Assembly (NCBI GenBank): GCA_021773835.1
Contig: JAJFJQ010000051.1
Span: 248,001 to 312,000, forward strand
Origin: Gammaproteobacteria bacterium
GTDB lineage: Bacteria > Pseudomonadota > Gammaproteobacteria > Ga0077536
DNA length: 64,000 nucleotides
Direction: 5' to 3'
A model generated the notes under the pieces. That model worked only from the letters and a program-made list of their open reading frames with translations. It made no database searches and had not been told where the DNA came from. Numbering within the stretch: position 1 is the first letter of the stretch; every line of letters starts with the position of its first letter. The position numbers and the translations under genes are program-made. Below are positions 8,674-18,106 of the stretch, one piece after another.

Positions 8674-9249
8674 ATGAGCCAACAATCAACCATCATCGAT
8701 GGCATTGACTATGGGCCGCTGGCGCTACTGCCTGGGGTTTGGGATGGGGGAAACGGGATGGATCTCGCGCCTGAGCCCGACGGCCAGGAATCGAACCCTT
8801 TCTACGAGCGCATTGTGTTCGAGGCGATCGGCGATGTGACGAATGCGGAGCGGCAACAGCTAGCGGGATTGCGCTATCACCAGGTCGTACGACGCAAATC
8901 TAACGACAAGGTATTCCACAATGAGACCGGATATTGGCTGTGGGATGCGGCCGAAGGTTTGGTAATGCAGACGCTGACGATCCCACGCGGGGTCAGTCTT
9001 GTTGCAGGCGGTTCCTATGAGATCGGCACGCAAGGCGAAGCAACCGTTCTAACGGTCAGCGCCGCTATCGACGATGCCGACTGGACAATCGCGCAGTCAC
9101 CGTTCATGCGCGATAACGCAAAAACGATAGCGTTTTCACACACCATTTCGGTCGACGCAAAGACGCTCGTCTATTCCGAGAAGACCGTAGTTGATATCTA
9201 CGATAAGCGATTCGACCATACTGATGAGAATACACTCCAGCGCAGCTAA
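8674..9249 (+). CDS. haem-binding beta-barrel (nitrobindin/FABP-like) domain protein
   Basis: 191 residues from ATG 8674; an in-frame GTG at 8581 would add 31 unlike residues. The N-terminal LLPGVWDGGNGMDL corresponds to the G-x-W-x-G-x-G strand that opens nitrobindin-like ten-stranded barrels. It is followed by YERIVFEAIG, LRYHQVVRR and TGYWLWDAAEG, the strand order of the haem-binding beta-barrel family. Such cytosolic barrels bind haem or hydrophobic ligands; many lack a proven role. It stands alone, divergent from ada and convergent with the TauD-type gene. Family moderately sure; ligand unknown. Confidence 0.68.
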   Translation: MSQQSTIIDGIDYGPLALLPGVWDGGNGMDLAPEPDGQESNPFYERIVFEAIGDVTNAERQQLAGLRYHQVVRRKSNDKVFHNETGYWLWDAAEGLVMQTLTIPRGVSLVAGGSYEIGTQGEATVLTVSAAIDDADWTIAQSPFMRDNAKTIAFSHTISVDAKTLVYSEKTVVDIYDKRFDHTDENTLQRS

Positions 9250-9298
9250 CCTTCCCTAAGTTCGCATTGCTGGAATACACACTGTATTTTCACCTGCG

Positions 9299-10222
9299 TT
9301 ACTGAGGAACTTCACCCTCGACGATCGAGCGTAGCATCTCGCGGCGAAAACCGTCGTGATCGTTGAACGCATGGTGCAGACAACTTCGGTTATCCCATAT
9401 CACGAAGGTGTACTTCTCCCAACGTAATCGGCAGGTAAATATTGGTTGTGTTATGTGGCTACACAAGAAACGTACCAGTGGCGCAGCTTCGTACTCGGAC
9501 ATGCCTTTAATACCAACGGTGTAGCTCTCGTCGACGTAGAGCCCCTTTTCACCAGTAACTGGGTGGGTCCTAACCAACGGGTGATAGGCACCGTCGAATA
9601 GAATGCGTTCCTTTGCATCGATCTCCATCGAGGCGAAGCTTGCTGACGCGCTAGCGGTATCTGCTTGTTTCATTGCCGCGAGGATCCGGCGGCCGGACAT
9701 GTGCACCTGTAAGGGCGCCAACATCGTTTTCATTGTGTCGCTGAGCGCGGCATAGGCGCGAACCGTATTTGCCCATAGTGTATCGCCACCGAACGGGGGA
9801 ATATCGACGCCATAGAGCAGACTGATTGCGGGCGGCCGCGCAAGAAACGGTGAATCTGTGTGCCAACTGCCGCCGAAAATTATTTGTGCTTTATCTTCCG
9901 CCTCCTTAACCACACGTTGGATCTGCGGGTGACTTTCGACACCCGTGGTATACGCATCGACCCCGAATTCGCCGAAGCGACGAGTGAGATTCTCTTGGTC
10001 ATCTAACGTTAGGGACTGGTCGCGAAGGTAAACCATCTTGTGGCGGTAGAGCGCGTCGGCAAGTTCATCGAATTCAGCGTCTGTAATGTTGGTGAGATTA
10101 ACGTCCTTGATTTCGGCGCCCATCGCGCTGGCAAGTGGTTGCACTTCAATATGGGTATAAGACTTAGCGTGATTGTCAGACACGCCGGATGGTTGGATAT
10201 AGTCGCTCGTTAGTTCACCCAT
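9299..10222 (-). CDS. TauD/TfdA-family 2OG-dependent dioxygenase
   Basis: The 307-residue protein carries the facial triad His121-Asp123 (WHTDSPF) and His283 (WDNRSCLHHAFND), with the 2-oxoglutarate-binding Arg in GFRREMLR. The segment YHPLVRTHPVTGEKGLYV is nearly diagnostic of the taurine/2,4-D dioxygenase family. These enzymes hydroxylate a substrate carbon next to a leaving group (sulfonate, aryl ether, carnitine-like amine), using Fe(II) and 2-oxoglutarate. It is divergent from the thioesterase gene at 10342. No sulfonate transporter is adjacent, so taurine as substrate is not supported. Confidence 0.88.
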   Translation of the reverse strand: MGELTSDYIQPSGVSDNHAKSYTHIEVQPLASAMGAEIKDVNLTNITDAEFDELADALYRHKMVYLRDQSLTLDDQENLTRRFGEFGVDAYTTGVESHPQIQRVVKEAEDKAQIIFGGSWHTDSPFLARPPAISLLYGVDIPPFGGDTLWANTVRAYAALSDTMKTMLAPLQVHMSGRRILAAMKQADTASASASFASMEIDAKERILFDGAYHPLVRTHPVTGEKGLYVDESYTVGIKGMSEYEAAPLVRFLCSHITQPIFTCRLRWEKYTFVIWDNRSCLHHAFNDHDGFRREMLRSIVEGEVPQ

Positions 10223-10341
10223 ACTTGATTCGTCGATGCCTCGATGCGTTACAGTATAGGGTCAGGCGGAATGCCGCACCATGCCCTGCACGGTGCCTCC
10301 CAATCCGCAAGTCAATCAAAAACATCCGCAGAGGAAACGGA

Positions 10342-11208
10342 ATGTCGAAGGCACTTGATGACCTGATCGAAATTTTGCGCCCGATCCGAAAAGAGGAAGA
10401 TTTTTATCGTGGAGCGGCGTCGAGCGGCGATGGCGCAGACGGGACCTATGGCGGACATTTTCTCGGTCAGGCGACGGCTGCGGCATTGGCAACAGTGGAC
10501 GACGATAGGTCCGTGCATTCGATCCACGCCTATTTTTTGCGGGCGGGCCAGCCCGGACAGCCAATCGATTATGCGGTAGACCGACTACGCGACGGACGCA
10601 GCTTTAGCGCCCGCCGGGTCACGGCTAGCCAGCACGGAAAGACCGCCTTTGAAATGATTGCGTCCATCACCGCTGATACCGTCGGTGAGGTCATCGAGGC
10701 GGTAATCCCAGCCGATTTTGACCAACTGCCTAATCCGGAGTCGCTACCGCGCTACCTCGAGCTGATGGCTGCACAAGATCCCCTACCATTCTCAGCGGAA
10801 TGGGCCTTACGTCCACACGGCATCGATGTCCGCGTGGTCAATGCGCCGTGGTCGCCAAACGGACCATCAGCGGAGCAGGGGATCCGTATGTGGATCCGAG
10901 CCGATGGGAATGTACCCGAAGATCCGAAGTTGCATGCCGCCATGCTTGCCTATCAAAGTGACGAATCGGTAGCGGATAATGTACTGATACCATTTGGCCT
11001 AACCTGGAGCTCGCCCGGCGTGTTTTTTGTTAGCCTCGATCACGCGATGTGGTTCCATCGGCCGATCGATATGAATCAATGGCACTTCGTCGAACAGCGG
11101 CCGCTAGTGGCCGCGAGAGGCCGTGGCGTTGCGTGTGGGTACGTCTGGTCGCAAGATCGAAAACTCGTTGCATCGTTTAACCAAGAGGCATTGATGCGAT
11201 TCGAATGA
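10342..11208 (+). CDS. acyl-CoA thioesterase, TesB-like double hotdog
   Basis: 288 residues from ATG 10342, with GAGG about 8 nt upstream; the open frame runs back to 10189, but that part overlaps the divergent gene's leader. Two fused hotdog domains are recognisable: [14 protein letters not shown] in the first and [11 protein letters not shown] in the second, which supplies the catalytic Asp of the Asp-Thr/Ser-Gln set of thioesterase II. It hydrolyses acyl-CoAs to free acid and CoA. It is followed 28 nt later by a carboxymuconolactone-decarboxylase-like gene. Chain length preference is unknown. Confidence 0.87.
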   Translation: MSKALDDLIEILRPIRKEEDFYRGAASSGDGADGTYGGHFLGQATAAALATVDDDRSVHSIHAYFLRAGQPGQPIDYAVDRLRDGRSFSARRVTASQHGKTAFEMIASITADTVGEVIEAVIPADFDQLPNPESLPRYLELMAAQDPLPFSAEWALRPHGIDVRVVNAPWSPNGPSAEQGIRMWIRADGNVPEDPKLHAAMLAYQSDESVADNVLIPFGLTWSSPGVFFVSLDHAMWFHRPIDMNQWHFVEQRPLVAARGRGVACGYVWSQDRKLVASFNQEALMRFE

Positions 11209-11236
11209 CAACCTATTCCATCGAGAGGACAACACC

Positions 11237-11707
11237 ATGATCAAGGCATCCATGTTCTTCGCTATGGCGATGTTGAGCTTAAGCATAACGACGCAAGCAA
11301 CCGCTGATGTTACCGGCAACCGCGCGCGCGGCATGGCGACATTGGATGTCATCACTGGGGGTGATACTAAACGTAGACTCGATACGCTTACGGATATTGC
11401 GCCAGAGTTGGGTGAATGGATTGTCGACTTTGCCTATGGTGATGTGGTTTCAAGACCGGGACTTGATTTAAGGTCACGCGAATTGGCGACTGTTGCGGCA
11501 TTAACGGCGCTTGGTAATGCGCAACCGCAACTTAAATCACATATCGGCGGTGCGCTAAACGCCGGGTGTACACCGCAAGAAATCCTTGAGGTGATCATAC
11601 AGATGGCCGTCTACGCGGGTTTTCCGGCGAGTTTGAATGGCATAAGCGCAGCCCGTGAAGTGTTTAATGCGCGTGGTATCAATGCGGCAAGTCAGACTGA
11701 TGACTGA
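11237..11707 (+). CDS. exported carboxymuconolactone decarboxylase-like protein
   Basis: 156 residues with a signal peptide ([23 protein letters not shown]). The mature domain shows the CMD/AhpD fold: [15 protein letters not shown], then [25 protein letters not shown] and [11 protein letters not shown], which matches the gamma-carboxymuconolactone decarboxylase group, with one Cys rather than the AhpD CxxC pair. Periplasmic members are often found with oxidoreductases; the substrate is unknown. It follows the thioesterase closely with GAGG-type spacing and may be cotranscribed. It ends 7 bp before the convergent PEP-CTERM gene. Confidence 0.8.
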   Translation: MIKASMFFAMAMLSLSITTQATADVTGNRARGMATLDVITGGDTKRRLDTLTDIAPELGEWIVDFAYGDVVSRPGLDLRSRELATVAALTALGNAQPQLKSHIGGALNAGCTPQEILEVIIQMAVYAGFPASLNGISAAREVFNARGINAASQTDD

Positions 11708-11713
11708 GGACGG

Positions 11714-12400
11714 CTAAAAAACACGCTGCGTTATGCGACGACGCCACGATCCAAACGACAATATCCCGACGGCGACTATCATTAACGCGACAATTGATGG
11801 CTCCGGGATGGTCTCGCGTACGACCACCTCTATAGATGTAAAGCGCCCATTGACCCCGGACGCAGGTCCTGCAGCTGATGATCCAAAACTCAAGCCCAAG
11901 GACTGCTCAGGGAATCCGGTTAGATCTGAGGCACTCAGGGGTAAGGCCGTGCTGTTAATTGCCATCGCCGTTGGGTCATGAAAAATCATTCCCGCGAAAT
12001 CAAGTGAAAGACCTCCCACGTCGGCCCCCATCGCTAATGCACGGAATTGGATGCCATCGAAGAGTGTCGTGTGATTGTTTTGAACGCTAATAATGCCGAC
12101 AGAAATTGACCCAGAATAAATCCCGACAGTAAAACTGCCGTCCGTGATCGCGCCCAAGTATTGTGCTTGCGTAGGGTCCAACGTGGAGCCCGGCAGCGCG
12201 TCCGAATCGTACGTGATCGTCATCGACATGCTTTGCCCGAGGCTAAATTCACTTAGCAGTAGTGCGTTGGTAATTTCAGTGACTTCGCCGGTTGCGATTA
12301 CGTCGATTAGTACGGCGTTTGCTGCTTTAGGCAAAACGCCGGCGGACAACAGCGTTGCCATTACCGCGATTCGGATTCGGTTGTAACTCTTGTGTGTCAT
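11714..12400 (-). CDS. PEP-CTERM sorting-domain exported protein
   Basis: 228 residues. The N-terminal signal peptide (VMATLLSAGVLPKAANA) is followed by a Ser/Gly/Thr-rich beta domain without recognisable catalytic motifs. The C-terminus has the tripartite exosortase signal: IPEP, a hydrophobic stretch (SIVALMIVAVGILSFG) and a basic tail (WRRRITQR). Exosortase/EpsH systems process such tails during export to the surface or biofilm matrix. The body of the protein is of unknown function. A sigma-54-like site ends about 38 nt upstream of the start, as seen for another such gene in this window. Confidence 0.85.
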   Translation of the reverse strand: MTHKSYNRIRIAVMATLLSAGVLPKAANAVLIDVIATGEVTEITNALLLSEFSLGQSMSMTITYDSDALPGSTLDPTQAQYLGAITDGSFTVGIYSGSISVGIISVQNNHTTLFDGIQFRALAMGADVGGLSLDFAGMIFHDPTAMAINSTALPLSASDLTGFPEQSLGLSFGSSAAGPASGVNGRFTSIEVVVRETIPEPSIVALMIVAVGILSFGSWRRRITQRVF

Positions 12401-12437
12401 GTTGGTTATTCTCTTTCTCCGAGGCGCCTAGATCCGA

Positions 12438-12453
12438 TGCAATAATCGTTCCC
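12438..12453 (-). promoter_or_regulatory. candidate sigma-54 (-24/-12) promoter of the PEP-CTERM gene
   Basis: On the minus strand the bases read GGGAACGATTATTGCA. The GG and GC dinucleotides are exactly 10 nt apart and TTGC is complete, as required for sigma-54. It differs from the TGGCACG-N4-TTGC consensus in the T before GG and in one further position of the -24 element. It shares GGAACG-N4-TTGCA with the site at 27310. Transcription would begin near 12428, giving a leader of about 28 nt. Confidence 0.6.
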
Positions 12454-12685
12454 AAAGGGATGAACTTCAATGATTTCGCGCAGTTAACATCACGACTTCA
12501 CTAGACGCCAGGCGAGATCACTGTATTTTGTAAAGTACCTTGACATTTGAATCCATCAATTCGGAGCCCATCTAGAATAGTGGCGTGGCGAAGCCACCGT
12601 AAACACGTTACAAATCAATAGCCTGGCTAATCCGTGCGAGAAACCGCGGCTGTAAAGATCTTTGACAATTGGGCCAACTGGGCAG

Positions 12686-13633
12686 TTAGCGATGTCGAGC
12701 GTGCGGTGCGTCGAGATCGATTAATGGCCCCTTCGGCACGATCCCACCGCGCGAGAGGATCCCATAGTACCCGGCCTTGATCCGATCCATATCCACTGTG
12801 CATGCGACGCCTGGGATCTGATACAGGTCGCGGGTGTAATCCCACAAATTTGGGTAATCGACGATCCGCCTCAGGTTACATTTGTATAGCGAATAATAGA
12901 TCGCGTCGAAACGTACGAGACAGGCGAACAGGCGCCAGTCCGGCTCGGTTGGGTTCGGGCCGAGTAGATAGCGCTGCCGCGACAGTTGGCCATCTAGGAA
13001 ATCGAGCGCCTCAAACAATCGATCGAATGCGGCTTCGTAGTCCATTTGGCTCTTTGCCAATAAGCAACGATAGACGCCGTCGTTTAAGCGGTCGCCGACA
13101 TAGTCGTTGAGCTCGTCGATCTCAGCGCGAAGTGGCTCCGGACAAAAATCCGCCTGGGGAAATTCGGCCAAGTCGTTAAATTCCGAATTAAACATGCGGG
13201 CGAGTGCCCCTGAGTCGTTATTCACAATCCGTTCTAATTTCTTGTCCCATAGGATTGGCACACTGACTCGGCCGGTAAACGTCGGATCCGATACTGTATA
13301 AAGCTCGTGCAAATGGGTCGCCCCGATCGCCGGATCGACGTACTCACCCGAATCACCAAACCACCAACTTTGCTCGCCCATTGCCGGTTCGAGTAATACC
13401 TCGTCGATAACGTTTGATAGTCCTTTGAGTTCACGCGTCACCGCCGCGCGATGCGACCAAGGACAAGTTCGATTTAGGTATAAGGCGTAGCGCGACGCTT
13501 CGGGTACGAATTCAGTAGTACCATCGTTCCTAACCCAATCGTGAAACCCGCTCGAGAAACGCACGTTCTTACCATCGCGGACGAATCCACTGGCATCGTC
13601 ATTTTGCCAAACCCCGTTGACGAGCATGCCCAT
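12686..13633 (-). CDS. glutathionyl-hydroquinone reductase-like glutathione transferase
   Basis: A 315-residue Xi-class transferase (YqjG/ECM4 type). The thioredoxin-like N-terminal domain carries the nucleophilic Cys57 in TCPWSHRAA, the family's CPWxHR motif. The C-terminal helical domain has the expected LLGPNPTEPDWRLFACLVRFD and YPNLWDYTRDLYQ. These enzymes remove glutathione from glutathionyl-hydroquinones formed during quinone or chloro-aromatic metabolism. AGGAG lies 7 nt before the ATG. The nitroreductase gene just upstream (18 nt) is on the same strand, suggesting a small redox-detoxification operon. Confidence 0.9.
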   Translation of the reverse strand: MGMLVNGVWQNDDASGFVRDGKNVRFSSGFHDWVRNDGTTEFVPEASRYALYLNRTCPWSHRAAVTRELKGLSNVIDEVLLEPAMGEQSWWFGDSGEYVDPAIGATHLHELYTVSDPTFTGRVSVPILWDKKLERIVNNDSGALARMFNSEFNDLAEFPQADFCPEPLRAEIDELNDYVGDRLNDGVYRCLLAKSQMDYEAAFDRLFEALDFLDGQLSRQRYLLGPNPTEPDWRLFACLVRFDAIYYSLYKCNLRRIVDYPNLWDYTRDLYQIPGVACTVDMDRIKAGYYGILSRGGIVPKGPLIDLDAPHARHR

Positions 13634-13650
13634 CGATATACTCCTAACGC

Positions 13651-14301
13651 TTAATTTCCTGGCGCGTCGCCCCAGCGATCCAAGTAAGTCAATTCTGTTG
13701 ACGGTTTGCGGGTAAGTGGTCCGAAATTCCCTTCCGGATAACCAATTGGCAATACCGCGACGATCCCGAATGTCTCCGGGATCCCAAGCAGTTCGCAGAG
13801 TTCAGCTTCGAATAGCTGATGCATGGTGGTGAGACTCGAACCGAGACCTTTGGCACGGCAGCCAAGCAAGATATTCTGCACGCATGGGAACACCGATCCA
13901 TAGCTGGGTGGCGCTAAGCCCTGGCGCTCAGACTCTGGCACAGCCATTGGCCAGTCACGCCTGCCACAAATGAACAGTAGTACTGGTACGTCTTTCAGGC
14001 GCTTGCCGAGCGCGAGTGCCGTGCGTACGTTGCGTGCAGTCGGCGATTTGTCGTTTGGGTCCGCCACCAGCGGTCCGAACCTGGGTTGCATGGCCGCGTC
14101 ATAGCGCTCGCCGAAAAAGGCCTTGCTGGCAGGGTCGCGTACCACCAAAAACCGATACGGTTGGGAATTCAGGCTATTCGGCGCGCAGCTCGCGGCATCG
14201 AGGATCTCTTCGAGTAGCGCCTGTGGTACGGGATCGGGTTTGAGCCGGCGCATCGGTCGCGCTGTCTTCATGATATGGAATACGTCTAACTCATCGCTCA
14301 T
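13651..14301 (-). CDS. nitroreductase-family flavoprotein
   Basis: The 216-residue protein has the FMN-binding nitroreductase pattern: an N-terminal MRRLKPDPVP basic segment, ASCAPNSLNSQPYRFLVV for FMN contacts, and a C-terminal ILLGCRAKGLGSS plus IVAVLPIGYPEG. Members reduce nitro-aromatics, quinones or enones with NAD(P)H. It precedes the glutathionyl-hydroquinone reductase-like gene by 18 nt, so the two probably act on related quinone-like compounds. It is divergent from the MaoC-like gene across a 143-bp region. Confidence 0.88.
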   Translation of the reverse strand: MSDELDVFHIMKTARPMRRLKPDPVPQALLEEILDAASCAPNSLNSQPYRFLVVRDPASKAFFGERYDAAMQPRFGPLVADPNDKSPTARNVRTALALGKRLKDVPVLLFICGRRDWPMAVPESERQGLAPPSYGSVFPCVQNILLGCRAKGLGSSLTTMHQLFEAELCELLGIPETFGIVAVLPIGYPEGNFGPLTRKPSTELTYLDRWGDAPGN

Positions 14302-14444
14302 AATCGCGGCCCCAGGTCTTGGATCGTTGTGTCGGTAAAATCTAGACTAGCACGAGTACGGTCCCGTTCTACACATCGACCACGGACCCAGAAAGGCTTT
14401 AAAGTCAGCCTATCGAAGCGGAGATATTGAAGGAGTCGTCAACC

Positions 14445-15278
14445 ATGCAGCTGCAAAGCTCCCCCGCAACGCGGGTGGTGATCGCCTACAACGATGCCGA
14501 GGATAGCGGCAATCCGATGCACGATGATGCGGCGGCGCGGGCGATGAACTACAAGGGCGCGTTGGTGCCAGGGGTCACGGTTTTTGGGTTTGTCACACAT
14601 GCCTTTGTCACGCATTTTGGCGACAAGTGGCTTGAGAGCGGGTCGCTGCAGGTGCGATTCCGTAAACCGGTGTATGCGGGCGAATCACTCTCGGTCGAAA
14701 GTGGACACAAAGACGACGACTTGGACGAAGAGATCCTTCACGTTGAGGTGCATAACGCCGACGGCGAACCTTGTGTTATTGCATGTGGCTCTATGGCGCC
14801 ACAATCAAGCACCGTGTCGTCAATACCGAACCGCCCAATCGCGCCGCATCGGGCGTTGCCGGATCCCAAATGGCCGGCAGAACGTGAGCGTTTTGTGAAC
14901 GAGCGCGTCTTTGGCAGTATCACCCCGATTTTCACGTCCGCGGAGTCAGACGGTTTCCTTGACCTACTGCAAGATAACCTCGGGATCTACCGTCGCGGTG
15001 TTACCCATCCGGCGTGGCTACTGCGCCAAGCGAACATTATCGTCGACCAAAACTTTGCCATAGGCCCGTGGATCCACGTCGCCAGCGAGATCCGAAATCA
15101 TGGGTTGGCAACCAACGATGAACCGATTGAAGTGCGCGCCCAAGTGATCGATCTGTTTGAAAGAAAGGGTCATGAATACTTTGATATTGATGTCGCTATG
15201 CTTGCCAATGGCGACCCGGAGCGTTTAGTGATGCGTGTTTTGCATCGTGCAATTTATAAGATGGGCGTTGCGTCCTGA
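14445..15278 (+). CDS. MaoC-like hotdog hydratase/thioesterase-fold protein
   Basis: 277 residues from ATG 14445, 9 nt after AGGAG; the frame also has a TTG at 14427. The first domain reads NPMHDDAAARAMNYKGALVP, then GVTVFGFVTHAF, a MaoC-type hot-dog region with the usual Asp and His near the hydratase site and the GxxVPGxx loop. The second half is less conserved but ends like a second hotdog (VRAQVIDLFERKGHEYFDIDV). These proteins hydrate enoyl-CoAs or bind acyl-CoAs. Substrate unknown; the surrounding genes concern acyl and aromatic catabolism. Confidence 0.7.
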   Translation: MQLQSSPATRVVIAYNDAEDSGNPMHDDAAARAMNYKGALVPGVTVFGFVTHAFVTHFGDKWLESGSLQVRFRKPVYAGESLSVESGHKDDDLDEEILHVEVHNADGEPCVIACGSMAPQSSTVSSIPNRPIAPHRALPDPKWPAERERFVNERVFGSITPIFTSAESDGFLDLLQDNLGIYRRGVTHPAWLLRQANIIVDQNFAIGPWIHVASEIRNHGLATNDEPIEVRAQVIDLFERKGHEYFDIDVAMLANGDPERLVMRVLHRAIYKMGVAS

Positions 15279-15316
15279 CAGACCTTAGTCGGCTTAGGCC
15301 CGGCAGGTTTCCACCA

Positions 15317-16297
15317 TTAGCTTTGTCTGACGATTGCCATCATCGCGGGCGCGTAACGGTCGCCGACGATCTGTCCTGGCGCGAATAAGGTTTCAAGGTA
15401 TTCCAGATCGGCTCGCTCCAGGGTGAGATCGACTGCTACAACATCCTCTTCAAGATAGCTGACCCGCTTGGTCCCGGGGATCGGTGCGATCCCGTCGCCT
15501 CGTGCCAACAACCAGGCCAAGGCGAGTTGTGCGGCGGTGCAGCCTTTCTGTTCGGCGAAAGCGACAAATTTCTGCACTACGGCAAAGTTCGTAGCGAAAT
15601 TATCCCCTTGGAATCTCGGCATCGTCAGGCGCAGATCGTTTTCGCTCAACAGTGCTGGGTCACGCAAGCGGCCGGTCAGCATCGCTCGACCGAGTGGGCT
15701 GAAGGGCACGAACCCTACCCCAAGTTCCGCGCAGGCGGATAACAATTCTGATTCCGGATCACGTGTCCACAAGGAGTATTCCGACTGCACCGCCGTGATC
15801 GGGTGCACCGCGTGCGCGCGGCGCAGGGTCTTTGCGGAAATTTCAGAGAGCCCAAGGTAGCGGACCTTACCTGCGCTAACGAGATCCGCCATAGCCCCGA
15901 CGGTGTCTTCAACCGGCACGTTGGGATCGAGTCGGTGGAGGTAATACAAATCGATAAGGTCCGTGTTCAAGCGGCGCAGACTGGCTTCACAATGTTGCGC
16001 AACTCGATCTGGTTGGCCGTCGACACTGCGCGAGCCGTCGGCGTGGCGGACCAGGCCGAACTTGGAGGCCAACACGTATTCACTGCGCCGCGCCGGTAAC
16101 ACCCGACCGATGAGCTCTTCGTTATGTCCGCCACCATAGGCATTTGCCGTATCTAAGAACGTGATCCCAAGATCGAGTGCACGATGCAGTGTGCGTTCGG
16201 ATTCGGCGAGATCTGCTTCTCCGTAGGCCTGCGACATGCCCATACAACCGAGTCCAATGGCAGAAACGGACAGTTCGCCAAGTTTCACTTTTCTCAT
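15317..16297 (-). CDS. aldo/keto reductase
   Basis: A 326-residue (beta/alpha)8 NADPH oxidoreductase. The tetrad is visible: Asp and Tyr in [11 protein letters not shown], Lys in VLASKFG and His in [10 protein letters not shown]. The C-terminal IAPIPGTKR is the NADP phosphate-binding loop. It most resembles the AKR13/YakC-like group that reduces aldehydes and ketones. It lies downstream of the amidohydrolase on the same strand, separated by 36 bp. Physiological substrate is not identifiable. Confidence 0.92.
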   Translation of the reverse strand: MRKVKLGELSVSAIGLGCMGMSQAYGEADLAESERTLHRALDLGITFLDTANAYGGGHNEELIGRVLPARRSEYVLASKFGLVRHADGSRSVDGQPDRVAQHCEASLRRLNTDLIDLYYLHRLDPNVPVEDTVGAMADLVSAGKVRYLGLSEISAKTLRRAHAVHPITAVQSEYSLWTRDPESELLSACAELGVGFVPFSPLGRAMLTGRLRDPALLSENDLRLTMPRFQGDNFATNFAVVQKFVAFAEQKGCTAAQLALAWLLARGDGIAPIPGTKRVSYLEEDVVAVDLTLERADLEYLETLFAPGQIVGDRYAPAMMAIVRQS

Positions 16298-16333
16298 TAG
16301 TAAGGTCTCGTACTCCGTTGCGCCCGATGTCGC

Positions 16334-18013
16334 TCAGGCACGCGCGGAGTGCAGTACCTGACCGCTACGCGCGCCAGTGTCATTGCCATGTTCGAACAGC
16401 ACCTCGCCATTGACGATGGTGTATTCGATACCGCGGGCCGGTACGACAAGACGGCGGCCGCCGCCAGGGAGATCGTTGCGCATGATGCCTGTTTTGTCGG
16501 AGCCGACGGTCGCCATATCGAAGACGGCGAAGTCTGCCGCGAGGCCCGGTGCAATGCGGCCCCGGTGGGTGATCCCAAATAATGCCGCCGGCTCCGTGGT
16601 AATACGCTGGACAGCGCGCTCCAAGGTCATTACCGGATTGTCTCGAACCCAGGTGCCGAGTAGGTAGGTACAATACCCAGCGTCACACAAGCTATCGACA
16701 TGCGCACCACCATCAGATAGTCCGATCATCGTTCGCGGATCGGTGATCAACTCCGGGATGCGACTTTCATCGGCGTTGAATAATTCATAATTAAATTGCA
16801 TTCGCAGTTGATCCTCGATTGCCAGGTCGAGAAAGGTGTCAACCGGATCGGCATTACGCTCCACTGCGATGTCGGCTACCGTGCGACCGACGTATTTTGC
16901 CATCGCCGGATCCGTCGCCTCGAGCACGGTGGCAACTTCCCAACGTGAACTAAAGATGAGTGGTCGCTTTAAGGCTTGTTTGAATTCGGCTCGGAATTTC
17001 GCATCGCTCAACACAGAGATCTGTTCTTCCACCGGACGATTTAACACCGGGTTCCAGCACGCCATGTTGGCGAAGATAAATGGGGTTCGGAGATCTAGTT
17101 GGACGATAAACGGCCGGCAGGTACTTTGCGGTACGGCGCCGCGCTCGAGGAGATCGGCAACTTCAATCAGCGTTTCCTGGCACGCGTTGGGATTATCGTC
17201 CCGATTCAAAAGCGCCAGCCACGTAACCGGGCGTCCGCTTTCGGACAGTAGCAAATCGAGCAACTCACGTTCTGATTCGTCGACTTTCGATACTTCGTTG
17301 GTTAGCGCGATCTCTATCGTGCCGCGCCCTAAGTCGCGTAATACATTCGAGTAAGCGCGCAATTCCGTCGCATCGGCCAGACGACAGGCAAGTGGACGAC
17401 CTTCGAAGCCGACGTGCTGACCGGCGTTGGTGGTAGTAAAGCCGAAGGCGCCGGCGGTCATTGCCTCGCGCAGCAGGCTTGCGATCTCGGAGCGCTCGGC
17501 GTCATTGGCAGCACGCTCCATTGACTCATCACCCATTACGTAATGACGAAACGGGGTCAGGGGCGCCGAGAATCCCAGATTCAGGCCGGACTGACGCGCG
17601 GCGGCAGCGTCGATGTACTCGGGAAATGTCTCCCAATCCCAGGTCACGCCCTGGTTCAACACATCAAACGGAATAGCCTCGACGTTGACGAGATCCCATG
17701 CGGCGATCTCACGTGCTTGCGGGCGGCACGGCGCTATCCCAACCCCGCAGTTGCCCATCATGACCGTCGTCACCCCGTGCCAACAAGACGGGGTGGTGAT
17801 GTCGTCCCAGCAGATTTGCGCGTCGTAATGGGTGTGGGGATCAACAAAACCTGGTGCAACAATGAGGTCTTCGGCGTCAATCGTGTGATTGGCGCGTCCA
17901 TCGATTTTGCCGACTTCAACAATTAACCCATCGGTGACCGCGATATCGGCCTGTACACGCGGTGCCCCGGTGCCATCGACGACGGTGCCGTTTCGTATGA
18001 CAAGGTCGAACAT
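16334..18013 (-). CDS. N-acyl-D-amino-acid deacylase-like amidohydrolase
   Basis: The 559-residue protein has the composite amidohydrolase layout: a small beta-sandwich start (DLVIRNGTVVDGTG), metal motif DPHTHYDAQ, then a TIM barrel and MIGLSDGGAHVDSL, with a beta-sandwich end (GRIAPGLAADFAVFD). GNCGVGIAPC contains the Cys that bridges or binds zinc in D-aminoacylases. Members release D-amino acids from N-acyl forms, although many annotated ones act on other amides. The ATG is preceded by AGGAGACAGGACATC. A second member lies at 41629. The aldo/keto reductase follows on the same strand. Confidence 0.85.
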   Translation of the reverse strand: MFDLVIRNGTVVDGTGAPRVQADIAVTDGLIVEVGKIDGRANHTIDAEDLIVAPGFVDPHTHYDAQICWDDITTPSCWHGVTTVMMGNCGVGIAPCRPQAREIAAWDLVNVEAIPFDVLNQGVTWDWETFPEYIDAAAARQSGLNLGFSAPLTPFRHYVMGDESMERAANDAERSEIASLLREAMTAGAFGFTTTNAGQHVGFEGRPLACRLADATELRAYSNVLRDLGRGTIEIALTNEVSKVDESERELLDLLLSESGRPVTWLALLNRDDNPNACQETLIEVADLLERGAVPQSTCRPFIVQLDLRTPFIFANMACWNPVLNRPVEEQISVLSDAKFRAEFKQALKRPLIFSSRWEVATVLEATDPAMAKYVGRTVADIAVERNADPVDTFLDLAIEDQLRMQFNYELFNADESRIPELITDPRTMIGLSDGGAHVDSLCDAGYCTYLLGTWVRDNPVMTLERAVQRITTEPAALFGITHRGRIAPGLAADFAVFDMATVGSDKTGIMRNDLPGGGRRLVVPARGIEYTIVNGEVLFEHGNDTGARSGQVLHSARA

Positions 18014-18106
18014 GATGTCCTGTCTCCTCGCTAAATTAGTTTATCTAAACTCAGCCTTACGATATTTGGACGTGCTTTGGTGCGGTAGGGCAGTCCACGC
18101 ATAGCA

